Assembly: GCF_008386585.1 (NCBI RefSeq)
Contig: NZ_VUOB01000058.1
Coordinates: 1 to 53,149 of the forward strand
Direction: 5' to 3'
From: Solihabitans fulvus
GTDB lineage: Bacteria > Actinomycetota > Actinomycetes > Mycobacteriales > Pseudonocardiaceae
DNA: 53,149 nucleotides
The notes under the pieces were generated by a model. It worked only from the letters and a program-made list of their open reading frames with translations. It was not told the DNA's origin and did not search any database. Position numbers and translations under genes: made by a program. The number at the start of each line of letters is the position of its first letter. Positions within the stretch are counted from its first letter, which is position 1. This document shows positions 25,497-34,672 of this stretch, in pieces.

Positions 25497-26291
25497 GTGC
25501 AACCGATCTACACCCACGGACACCACGAGGCCGTGCTCCGCTCACACCGGACGCGCACCGCGGTGAACTCGGCCGCGTACCTGTTGCCGCAGCTGGGTTC
25601 CGGAATGTCCCTTCTGGACGTTGGCTGCGGACCGGGCACCATCACCGCGGACCTGGCCGAGCTGGTCGCGCCGGGCCTGGTGACCGCGGTCGAACCCGTC
25701 GCCGAGGCGCTGGTCGTCGCCGAAAGCGTTGTCGCGGAACGACAGTTGACCAACGTCCGGCTGGCCATCGCCGACGTGCACACCCTGGAGTACGCCGACG
25801 ACACCTTCGATGTCGTGCACGCGCACCAGGTTCTCCAACACGTGCACGATCCCGTGCGCGCGCTGCGGGAGATGCGCCGCGTCTCCCGTGGTGTGGTCGC
25901 CGCCCGCGACGCCGACTACACGGCGATGACCTGGTTCCCTCGGGTGCCGGCCCTCGACGAGTGGCTCTCGCTCTACCACAGGACCTCGCGGCGCAACGGC
26001 GGCGAGCCCGACGCGGGCAGGCGGCTGCTGTCCTGGGCGCGCGAGGCCGGCTTCATCGACATCGTGTCGACCGCGTCCGTCTGGTGCTACGCCACGCCGG
26101 CGGAACGCGAGTGGTGGAGCGAGATGTGGGCCGACCGCATCCTGAGTTCCGCGATCGCCGACCAGGCCGTCGACTACGGCTTCGCGACGCGCGAGGACCT
26201 GGCCAGGATCTCTGCGGCCTGGCGTGAGTGGGGAGCGGCGCCCGACGGCTGGTTCGCCGTCCTGCACGGCGAAATCCTCTGCCGAGGCTGA
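25497..26291 (+). CDS. Class I SAM-dependent methyltransferase
   Basis: 264 aa. Motif I LLDVGCGPGT (residues 39-48), acidic strand VTAVEP, motif around IADVHTLEYADDTFDVVHAHQVLQHVHDP, then a C-terminal region about acceptor binding. UbiE/Methyltransf_11 style; acceptor unknown. The GTG at 25497 is preferred for its leaderless promoter; an in-frame ATG at 25449 is possible. A CCCGGG-based hairpin after the stop (about 26292-26312) may be its terminator. Confidence 0.85.
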   Translation: MQPIYTHGHHEAVLRSHRTRTAVNSAAYLLPQLGSGMSLLDVGCGPGTITADLAELVAPGLVTAVEPVAEALVVAESVVAERQLTNVRLAIADVHTLEYADDTFDVVHAHQVLQHVHDPVRALREMRRVSRGVVAARDADYTAMTWFPRVPALDEWLSLYHRTSRRNGGEPDAGRRLLSWAREAGFIDIVSTASVWCYATPAEREWWSEMWADRILSSAIADQAVDYGFATREDLARISAAWREWGAAPDGWFAVLHGEILCRG

Positions 26292-26459
26292 CCCCGGGCC
26301 GCGTGCCCCGGGCGCGTCGACCGCGGCGGCCGTTCGGAAACGGGGCCACCCTGAGCCAATTGGGGGAATGCAAACAACAACGAGTGGCTGTTAGCACCCG
26401 AACGGGGGATGTGGCACCCTAACGCCGTGACCCGGTCGACGCATGAAGGACGCGGTTCC

Positions 26460-27476
26460 GTGACCCGACGTGCAATCGGCACGTCCCGGCGTCCGTACCA
26501 GGAGCGCCTTCGCCGAGGCAGCCGCCGCACCAAGGCGCAGCCGCTCGCCGCGTCCTGGGCCCCGGAGGCCGGCGCGCCGCCCGCCAAGCGCCGCCGCAGG
26601 GGATTCCTCGGCACCTACGGCTGGCGGGTGTACGCCCTGCCGGTGCTGCTGGTCGCGACCGTGCTGGTGGCCCTGAACGCCGCGAAACCGGCAGGCGACG
26701 GCGCGACCGCCGCGGCCTCCGGCACGAGCGGTGGCGCGTCCCCGTCCTCGACGGCCACGAGCCCGTCCGAGGTCTCCATCGGCGAGGCCCCGCCCGGCGT
26801 GAAGTTCAACGGCAAGATCCTCTCGGCCGAGCTGCCCAACGGCGGCAAGATCCAGGAACAGGGCGCGGGCACCTGGCACGTCGTGCCCGGTGTGTCCGAC
26901 AAGGTCGGCACCGGCGGGACGCTGTACGACTACACCGTGGAGGTCGAGGACGGCGTCGACAAGAGCCTGGACGCCGACTTCGCCACGATGGTGCAGGAGA
27001 CGCTGGCCAACCCCAAAAGCTGGATCGGCGGCGGCAAGATCTCCGTGCAGCGGGTGGACACCACCAGTTCCGCCAAGCCCGACATGCACGTCCGGCTCAC
27101 GTCCCAGCAGACCACCAGGGCCAAGTGCGGGTTCGACGTGCCCTACGACGCGTCCTGCCGCATCGGCGACAACGTGTTCATCAACGCGGCGCGGTGGGAG
27201 CGGGGCGCGATCTCGTTCCAGGGCGACATGCGCACCTACCGCCAGTACGCCATCAACCACGAGGTGGGGCACCGCTTCGGCAACAACCACGTGGCGTGCC
27301 CGGAGAACGGCGGGCTGGCCAACGTGATGATGCAGCAGACGTTCAGCGTGTCCAACAACGACCTCGCGCAGATCATCGGCCGCAACATCCAGGGCGGCAC
27401 CCAGATCCCGGCCGACGGCAAGGTGTGCAAGGTCAACGCGTGGCCGTTCCCGCTGGCCGACCAGTCCGGCGGCTAA
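26460..27476 (+). CDS. DUF3152-type membrane-anchored metallopeptidase
   Basis: About 338 aa from the GTG at 26460 (AAGGA eight bases upstream); in-frame starts at 26409 and 26427 are alternatives. A basic N-terminus (RRPYQERLRRGSRRTK, KRRRR) precedes one helix (57-74), then a Ser/Thr/Ala linker and a C-terminal DUF3152 domain. The zinc motif HEVGHRFGNNH (H267, E268, H271, G274, H277) fits the metzincin HEXXHXXGXXH, and MMQQT about 13 residues later could be the Met-turn. Two Cys (223, 233) and others may form disulfides. Likely an extracytoplasmic protease; substrate unknown. Confidence 0.83.
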   Translation: MTRRAIGTSRRPYQERLRRGSRRTKAQPLAASWAPEAGAPPAKRRRRGFLGTYGWRVYALPVLLVATVLVALNAAKPAGDGATAAASGTSGGASPSSTATSPSEVSIGEAPPGVKFNGKILSAELPNGGKIQEQGAGTWHVVPGVSDKVGTGGTLYDYTVEVEDGVDKSLDADFATMVQETLANPKSWIGGGKISVQRVDTTSSAKPDMHVRLTSQQTTRAKCGFDVPYDASCRIGDNVFINAARWERGAISFQGDMRTYRQYAINHEVGHRFGNNHVACPENGGLANVMMQQTFSVSNNDLAQIIGRNIQGGTQIPADGKVCKVNAWPFPLADQSGG

Positions 27477-27495
27477 AGACCCTCACGCCCGACCG

Positions 27496-27639
27496 TCAGC
27501 CGACCGGGAAACCACTCACCAGCGCCGTTATCGCGCACCCGACGCAACTCCAGTCGGCGGACACCGGCGACACCGCGCCGAACACCGCGATGGCCAACGC
27601 CCCCGCGACGGCGAGCCGCAACCGCCACTTCCCGCGCAT
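27496..27639 (-). CDS. Putative secreted micropeptide (47 aa)
   Basis: Start ATG at 27639 with GGGAGG seven bases upstream; an in-frame ATG at 27663 is also possible (55 aa). Sequence: basic MRGKWRLR, hydrophobic core LAVAGALAIAVFGAV, cleavage-type SPVSA, giving a mature part DWSCVGCAITALVSGFPVG (19 aa) with a CVGC pair. This is an ideal Sec signal peptide on a very small mature product. It lies between the DUF3152 gene (tail to tail) and the beta-propeller gene on the same strand. Family unknown; a peptide signal or antimicrobial precursor is only a guess. Confidence 0.6.
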   Translation of the reverse strand: MRGKWRLRLAVAGALAIAVFGAVSPVSADWSCVGCAITALVSGFPVG

Positions 27640-27696
27640 CTCGCCGCCTCCCCGCCTCGCCATCCCGGAACCGCAGACACAGCCTCGAAAACCGGC

Positions 27697-27727
27697 GCAC
27701 CGGACACCCGATGACGGTGCCCGGTGC
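27697..27727 (-). terminator. Hairpin downstream of the propeller gene
   Basis: GCACCGG (27697-27703) pairs with CCGGTGC (27721-27727); inner CACC/GGTG pair after one mismatch. It lies 39 bases after the propeller stop on the minus strand, so it probably terminates that gene and separates it from the micropeptide. Confidence 0.65.
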
Positions 27728-27765
27728 GACCCCCAGTAACCCGATCAGTCAGTCCCGACGGGCCG

Positions 27766-28905
27766 TCATTGGTGCCGCAGCACGAGCCCACCGTTGCGCG
27801 AGACGCCGACCGCCCACGTGTCGGCGACGCCGGTCCGGCCGGACACCGCGAGCAGCTCGCTGAAGTCCGTGCTGCCGGGGGCGGGCACCGTCGACCACGC
27901 CGTGCCGTCCCAGTGCAGCGTGACGGCCTGCGACTGCCCGCCTGCCTGCGTTGGGCCGTAGCCGACCGCCCAGACGTCGTTGGCCGCCCGTGCCGTCACA
28001 CCCGTCAGCACCGGGTACACCGCTGGCGACGGCGCGGGCACGACCGACCACGCGACGCCGTCCCAGTGCTCGACCAGCGTGCCGACCGGTGTCCCGCCGA
28101 GCGCGACGACGTCCCCGACGGCCCACGCGTCGTTCGCGCCGACCGCCGCGACCCCGTCGACCGCGAACGTGGTCTGGAAGTTGGGATCGTTGGGCAACGG
28201 CATGGTCGCCAGACTCCAGGCTGTGCCGTCGAAGTGCAGCGCGTAGGTCCTGGTCTGCGGGCTGTCCGTCGTCAGGAACGTGCCGACCGCCCAGACATCG
28301 CTCGCGTTGCGCGCCGACACCGACGTGAGCCGCGAACCGAAGCCGCCCGCCGGCTGCGGCACGGATACCGTCGACCAGGCGCTGCCGTTCCAGTGCGTCA
28401 CCACGCCGCCGTCGCCGACCGCCCACGCGTTCGCCGACCCGAGATCGGCCACGCCGTTGAGAGCACCCACTCCGACGCCGAGGCTCGCGTCGGCCGACCA
28501 CGCGGATCCGTTCCAGTGCAGCGCGATCGCCTGCCTGCCGCGATATCCGCCGGTCCTGGTGAACCCGACCGCCCACGCGTTCGTCGCCGAACCGGCGCTC
28601 ACCGCGAGCAGACCGGCCGCGTTCGGGAACGCCGGTGTCGGCGCGATCGACCAGGCGTTGCCGTTCCAGTGGTAGACCGGCAACGCGGGATTCGTGCCGG
28701 CCACGCCGAAGGACGTGCCCACCGCCCAGGCATCCGTGGCCGACTGCGTCGCCACGCCGTTCAGCATGACGTTCGTGCCGGCAGGCGGGAACTGCGGCAC
28801 CGAGACCGGTGTCCACCCCGTGGTGCTCGCGGTCGCCTGACCTGCGACGGCGATCAGCGCGCCGGTCAGCGCAGCCGCGCAGACACCCAACCGATAGCGG
28901 GACAT
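27766..28905 (-). CDS. Secreted beta-propeller protein
   Basis: 379 aa. Signal peptide (MSRYRLGVCAAALTGALIAV, cleavage near ATAS). Seven repeats of a WAVG motif (DAWAVG, NAWAVG, NAWAVG, DVWAVG, DAWAVG, DVWAVG, DTWAVG) alternate with HWxGxAWS motifs, about 50 residues each, so a seven-bladed propeller. The N-terminal TTGWTPVSVP and C-terminal LVLRHQ look like the two halves of one blade that would close the ring. No catalytic residues recognised; probably binds a ligand or surface. The ATG at 28905 follows AAGGGG. Confidence 0.85.
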   Translation of the reverse strand: MSRYRLGVCAAALTGALIAVAGQATASTTGWTPVSVPQFPPAGTNVMLNGVATQSATDAWAVGTSFGVAGTNPALPVYHWNGNAWSIAPTPAFPNAAGLLAVSAGSATNAWAVGFTRTGGYRGRQAIALHWNGSAWSADASLGVGVGALNGVADLGSANAWAVGDGGVVTHWNGSAWSTVSVPQPAGGFGSRLTSVSARNASDVWAVGTFLTTDSPQTRTYALHFDGTAWSLATMPLPNDPNFQTTFAVDGVAAVGANDAWAVGDVVALGGTPVGTLVEHWDGVAWSVVPAPSPAVYPVLTGVTARAANDVWAVGYGPTQAGGQSQAVTLHWDGTAWSTVPAPGSTDFSELLAVSGRTGVADTWAVGVSRNGGLVLRHQ

Positions 28906-28939
28906 CGAAACCCCTTGTCCGGCCCGGCGGGCGCGGGCC

Positions 28940-29719
28940 TCACCTAGAGGTAGGCGGCGGGGTTACACCCGTGCTCGGCGGCACGAACACCTGCACCGCG
29001 CCGTCGGACTCGCGCACCTGGAACAGCGACAGCGGCGTCAGCTCCACCGGCAGCTCGTACCGCACGATCGCCCCGCTCAGCGCGAAAACCGCGTTGTGGC
29101 AAGGACAGTTGAGCTGCCGCGAGGACGCGTCGAGCGCGAGCCGGCAACCCTGGTGCGTGCACACCCCGGACACGGCCCGCAGCTGGCCGTCCCTGCGTTC
29201 CAGGAAGCCCGACGCCGAGCCGAGGTCGAACTCGCGCACCGCGCCCTCGCCGAGTTCGGCGCTCGCGGCGACGGTCCGCCACGCGCCGACCGTGGGTTGC
29301 AGCGTCTCGGATGCCTGGCCGTCCGGGTCCGGTTTGGTCGTCGCGGCGATCACCCGGTCGGCGGTGACCCCGGCGGCCAGCGAGGCCGCCGCGATGCCGG
29401 CGACCCGTACGAACCGCCGCCGCCGCACGTCCCGCCCGGCCACACCCGACCGGTCCACGTCGTCCGCTGCCTCAGGGGATTCCGTGGTGTCCCACGTCGG
29501 CGGGCCGGCCTCGGCGACACCGACCGGCCGGGCCAACGCCACCGCGAGGCGTTGGTGCAGCGTGGACACGAACTCCTCGCTCGGCTCGTGGTCGCCGGCG
29601 CGGGCGGCGCGCAGCTCGATAGCCACGCGCAGCTCCTCGGCCTCGTCCTCGGTGGCGGGGAACGGTTCCGGCTGTTGCTCGCGCAGCATGCTCTCGACGA
29701 AGCGGTCCACCCGGTTCAT
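28940..29719 (-). CDS. Membrane-anchored Rieske protein, putative anti-sigma factor
   Basis: 259 aa. Residues 1-96 are cytosolic and acidic/helical (RVDRFVESMLREQQPEPFPA); 97-126 is a twin-arginine-like anchor (VRRRRFVRVAGIAAASLAAG); the extracytoplasmic C-terminus is a Rieske domain with CTHQGC (C187, H189) and CPCHN (C205, H208) as [2Fe-2S] ligands and C192/C207 for the disulfide. The ATG overlaps the stop of the ECF sigma gene (ATGA). The layout of an N-terminal cytosolic part, one TM and an outside redox sensor, co-translated with a sigma factor, suggests a redox-responsive anti-sigma (inference). Not a normal bc1 Rieske: no cytochrome genes are nearby. Confidence 0.82.
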   Translation of the reverse strand: MNRVDRFVESMLREQQPEPFPATEDEAEELRVAIELRAARAGDHEPSEEFVSTLHQRLAVALARPVGVAEAGPPTWDTTESPEAADDVDRSGVAGRDVRRRRFVRVAGIAAASLAAGVTADRVIAATTKPDPDGQASETLQPTVGAWRTVAASAELGEGAVREFDLGSASGFLERRDGQLRAVSGVCTHQGCRLALDASSRQLNCPCHNAVFALSGAIVRYELPVELTPLSLFQVRESDGAVQVFVPPSTGVTPPPTSR

Positions 29720-30297
29720 GACCGTCCCTCCGTCCTGCTCGCGTTCCTTGCCGCCTGCCGCAGTGCGCGGTGCTGGAGGACCTTCGCGTTGGCGACGGTA
29801 ATCCCGAGTTCGGCGGCGGCCTCCCTGATCGAGTATGCGTGCAGGAACCGCAGTTGCAGTATCCGCCGATAGCGCTCCGGTAACTCGGCCAGAATACGAT
29901 CCGCGCGCTGCGGCGCGTCGCCGCCGGTCTCGACCCGTTTGTCCTCGGTGTCGCCCGTGATGGTGGTGATCTCGCGGCTGAAGGTCTCGCGCCAGTGCGC
30001 GGCGAGCACGGTCCGCGCCGTGGCCGCCAGGTAGGCGCGGATCTGCGGCGTGCTGGCCGTCGTGCGCAGTGGACGCAGCGCGGCGAGGAACACCTCGGCG
30101 GTCAGGTCCTCGGCGTCGGCCTGGTTGCCGACCCTGGCGAACAGCAGGCGGTACACCCAGCTGACGTTCTCCCGGTAGATGGCCTCCCACTCGGTTGCGG
30201 GCGCACCGCCATCGCCGGGCTCCTGCGGCGAGCCTGCGGGCGAACCGGGGGAGTGGCGGACGGGAGCGATCCGCGCGGTCTTGCCGATGTCGTTCAA
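29716..30297 (-). CDS. ECF-type RNA polymerase sigma factor
   Basis: About 193 aa. Region 2: YRLLFARVGNQADAEDLTAE with VFLAALRPL; region 4: LPERYRRILQLRFLHAYSIR and EAAAELGITVANAKVLQHRA. The start is uncertain: no ATG/GTG lies in frame near the 5' end. TTG at 30297 has GGAGG upstream; TTG at 30330 lies in an inverted repeat without a ribosome site. Followed by the Rieske gene, its presumed anti-sigma. Confidence 0.85.
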   Translation of the reverse strand: MNDIGKTARIAPVRHSPGSPAGSPQEPGDGGAPATEWEAIYRENVSWVYRLLFARVGNQADAEDLTAEVFLAALRPLRTTASTPQIRAYLAATARTVLAAHWRETFSREITTITGDTEDKRVETGGDAPQRADRILAELPERYRRILQLRFLHAYSIREAAAELGITVANAKVLQHRALRQAARNASRTEGRS

Positions 30298-30396
30298 CCG
30301 CAGTGCGCCTCCGGGTACGTCGCGCCTCAAGGTCGGTTCGAGGCGCCGTCAAGCCTAGGAGCGAAAAGGCCTTTGGGGACACGGCCGAATGGCGGC

Positions 30397-30438
30397 GGCC
30401 GGTGCCCACCCCGCGCCAAGGCGTGGCGGACACCGGCC
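30397..30438 (-). terminator. Terminator of the phosphoesterase gene
   Basis: GGCCGGTG (30397-30404) pairs with CACCGGCC (30431-30438), with an inner CGCC-AA-GGCG helix. It starts 10 bases after the phosphoesterase stop on the minus strand. Confidence 0.7.
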
Positions 30439-30448
30439 ACCCATGTGA

Positions 30449-32611
30449 TCAGCCGATGTTCACGGCGGTGTCGTCGATGACGAACGAGGTCTGCTGGCTG
30501 CTGTCCTCAGTGCCGGTGAACTTCACCGTGACGGCCTGCCCCGCGTAGGCGGACAGGTCGAAGGTGCGCTGGGTGTAGCCGGTGGCGGCGTTGAGGTTGG
30601 AGTAGGTGGCCAGCGTGCCGAGCACCGTGCCGGAACTGTTGAGCACCTGCACCTTGAGGGTGTCGTAGGCCGTGCTCGTAGTGGTCTCGGAGGTGTCGAT
30701 GTGCAGCCAGAAGCTCAGGCCGTAGGTGGTGCAACCGGTCGGCAGCGTGACCGACTGGGCGAGCGTGTCGGTGTGGCTGCTGCCGTAACCGTCCAGCCAG
30801 GCGTCCCAGGTGCCCGAGTGGGCGGGTTCGGTGGTGTCGTTGCTGATCACCCCGCTGGTGGCGGTCCACGGCGAGGCGGTGCCGGTCTCGAAACCAGGGT
30901 TGCCGAGCAGCTGCTTGGCGGTGCAGCCGCCACCACCCGGGTTGATGGTCCAGGTGAACGAGGTCGTCCCGGAGGGTCCGGTGGAGTCGGTGGCCTTGAC
31001 GGTGACGTTGTTGCCGCCGGCGGTGGTGGGTGTGCCGGTGATCAGGCCGGTGCTGGTGTTGATGCTGAGTCCGGCGGGGAGTCCGGTTGCCGAGTAGCTG
31101 AGTGTGCCGCCCGCGGTGTCGCTCGCGTTGATCTGGAGGCTGGCCGCGGTGCCCACGGTTCCGGTCTGCGCGCCGGGGTTGGTGACGGTGACGCTGCCGG
31201 CTGCGCCGATGGTCCAGGCGAAGGTGGTCGTTCCGGACGGTCCGGTGGAGTCGGTGGCTTTCACCGTGACGTTGCTGCTGCCGACCGCCGTGGGCGTGCC
31301 GGAGATCAACCCGGTGCTGGCGTTGATGCTCAGCCCCGCGGGGAGTCCGGTGGCGGTGTAGGTGAGTGTGCCGCCTGCGGTGTCACTGGCGTTGATTTGG
31401 AGGCTGGCGGCCGTGCCGACGGTTCCGGTTTGTGGGCCGGGGTTGGTGACGGTGACGCTGCCGGCTGCGCTGATGGTCCAGGCGAAGGTGGTTGTTCCGG
31501 AGGGTCCGGTGGAGTCGGTGGCCCTGACGGTGACGTTGGTGCTGCCGGCGGTGGTGGGTGTGCCGGTGATAAGGCCGGTGCTGGCGTTGATGCTCAGCCC
31601 CGCGGGGAGTCCGGTGGCCGAGTAGCTGAGCGTGCCGCCTGCCGTGTCACTGGCGTTGATCTGAAGGCTGGCGGCCGTGCCCACGGTTCCGGTCTGCGCG
31701 CCGGGGTTCGTGACGGTGACGTTCCCGGTCGTGCTCCATGCGTCGGTGATCGGCGTCGCCGAGGCCGCGGCGCCCGCGTAGGGCAGGCCGTACGCGTCCT
31801 CCAGCGTGCGCAACACGTTGTAGTGGTTGATGTTCTCGCCGTAGGACCCCGACTTGACGCCACTACCGTAGAAGATCGTCGGAATCTGGTTGTTCTGGCT
31901 GAAGTCGTCCTCGTCCCAGGTGACCACCAGCAGGCTGTTGTGCGCCTTGGCCCACTGCGCGTAGCCGTCGATGTTGCTCTGGAGCCACGTGTCGCCCTGC
32001 GCGATCGTGCCGTCGTGCATGTCGTTGATGAGGTTGGGCACCACGACCGACACGGTCGGCAGCGTCGTGTAGTCCGTCGGGAACGCCCCGAACGTCTTGT
32101 TCGCGCTGGACGACACGTTGGTGAAGTTCACCCACGGGTTGTGCTTGCGGGCGTAGTCGCCGCTCGTGCATCCGGTGTACCCGTTGGACGGCATGCTCTC
32201 GGAGTAGCCGCCGAAGGTCAGTCCCGCTCCCGTCAGCTCCTGGCCGAGGTTCGCGCCCGAGTAGGTGTGCGGGCAGGAGTCGTCGGACAGCCCCTGCGTG
32301 GAACCCGAGAAGAACGCGAGGTAGTTGGGCTCGCTCGGGTGGCTGACGGCGAACGACTGGCTGAACGACGCGCCGCCCTGCACCAGCGTGTTGTTGATGT
32401 AGGGCGCGGACGAACTGCCCACGATGTCGGCGTAGGAGTGGTTCTCCTCGATCACCACCACGACGTGATCGGGCCTTGGCACCCCGTTCGCATGGGGGAC
32501 AACGGTGTCGGCACCTTGGGGCTGAGCCGATGCGTTGCCTGGGGCGAGGACCGCGATCGCCATCGCCGACAGCGCGACTAATCGGACGAGCTTGCTGTGT
32601 AGCCGAAGCAC
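30449..32611 (-). CDS. Secreted phosphoesterase with Ig-like repeats and C-terminal jelly-roll domain
   Basis: 720 aa from the GTG at 32611 (GGGAGG five bases upstream). Signal peptide to about residue 29 (ASA). The catalytic domain belongs to the phosphoesterase family of acid phosphatases/phospholipase C: VVIEENHSYADI (E55, E56, N57, H58), FAVSHPSEPNYLAFFSG and VVTWDEDDF. Then three putative-Ig repeats (VTNPGxQTGTVGTAASLQIN, TGLPAGLSI, GTTTFAWTI), 88 residues each, and a C-terminal domain LLGNPGFETGTASPW with many aromatic/polar strands, like carbohydrate-binding modules. Probably cuts phosphate esters on polymers or surfaces outside the cell. Confidence 0.85.
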   Translation of the reverse strand: MLRLHSKLVRLVALSAMAIAVLAPGNASAQPQGADTVVPHANGVPRPDHVVVVIEENHSYADIVGSSSAPYINNTLVQGGASFSQSFAVSHPSEPNYLAFFSGSTQGLSDDSCPHTYSGANLGQELTGAGLTFGGYSESMPSNGYTGCTSGDYARKHNPWVNFTNVSSSANKTFGAFPTDYTTLPTVSVVVPNLINDMHDGTIAQGDTWLQSNIDGYAQWAKAHNSLLVVTWDEDDFSQNNQIPTIFYGSGVKSGSYGENINHYNVLRTLEDAYGLPYAGAAASATPITDAWSTTGNVTVTNPGAQTGTVGTAASLQINASDTAGGTLSYSATGLPAGLSINASTGLITGTPTTAGSTNVTVRATDSTGPSGTTTFAWTISAAGSVTVTNPGPQTGTVGTAASLQINASDTAGGTLTYTATGLPAGLSINASTGLISGTPTAVGSSNVTVKATDSTGPSGTTTFAWTIGAAGSVTVTNPGAQTGTVGTAASLQINASDTAGGTLSYSATGLPAGLSINTSTGLITGTPTTAGGNNVTVKATDSTGPSGTTSFTWTINPGGGGCTAKQLLGNPGFETGTASPWTATSGVISNDTTEPAHSGTWDAWLDGYGSSHTDTLAQSVTLPTGCTTYGLSFWLHIDTSETTTSTAYDTLKVQVLNSSGTVLGTLATYSNLNAATGYTQRTFDLSAYAGQAVTVKFTGTEDSSQQTSFVIDDTAVNIG
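30944..31735 (-). repeat. Three tandem 264-bp repeats inside the phosphoesterase gene
   Basis: The landmark GATGGTCCAG recurs at 30944, 31208 and 31472, an exact 264-bp (88-codon) period. Copies are nearly identical in DNA, so recent duplication or gene conversion. Confidence 0.85.
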
Positions 32612-32950
32612 AAACGCCTCCCGGGAGATTCGGTGACGAAACAGCACGGAGTTTCGCCCGAGATGCCGGCTACCGACAGTGGATGTTCGGTAAACGCTCA
32701 GCGACACCTCGGACTGTCCAGGGGAGACAACCGGGCATGCCGACCCAATTGCCCCGACCGAGCAGTCAACGCGCTGACCTGCCACAACCAACACCACCGC
32801 GCGAAGGGTCTCCTTGACGTGTTAACACAAAGGCCCGCCGGAAATGTCCGGCGGGCCATGGTGTGCACGAGTTCTGCGGTTTGGTGCCTCACAACGGATA
32901 CGCGTCGCGTTCGACACCGGCGAGATCGAGCAGGAACGACCGCTACCGGT
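32612..32950. other. Intergenic region between phosphoesterase and acyl-CoA ligase
   Basis: Holds the upstream region of the phosphoesterase gene, the ligase terminator and a 10-bp palindrome GTGTTAACAC at 32819-32828. No gene seen. Confidence 0.5.
32832..32857 (-). terminator. Rho-independent terminator of the acyl-CoA ligase
   Basis: 11-bp perfect stem GGCCCGCCGGA/TCCGGCGGGCC with a 4-nt loop; on the minus strand it is followed by TTTGTGTT. About 93 bases after the ligase stop. Confidence 0.85.
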
Positions 32951-34582
<1,632 letters not shown>

Positions 34583-34672
34583 CGCGGCGGCCTCTCTGAT
34601 GCAGCGGTCTACCAAGCAGTAGCGGTGAATATCGCACCTTAGGACACACCGCGCTGACCAGGAATCACCTCG

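Noticed and set aside
26370..26400. GAGTGGCTGTTAGCACCC as a CIRCE (HrcA) element
   Set aside because: CIRCE needs TTAGCACTC, nine bases, then GAGTGCTAA; here order and spacing are wrong and no chaperone gene follows.
28940..29719. Rieske gene as part of a cytochrome bc1 complex
   Set aside because: No cytochrome b or c1 genes nearby; it is co-translated with an ECF sigma and has only one anchor.
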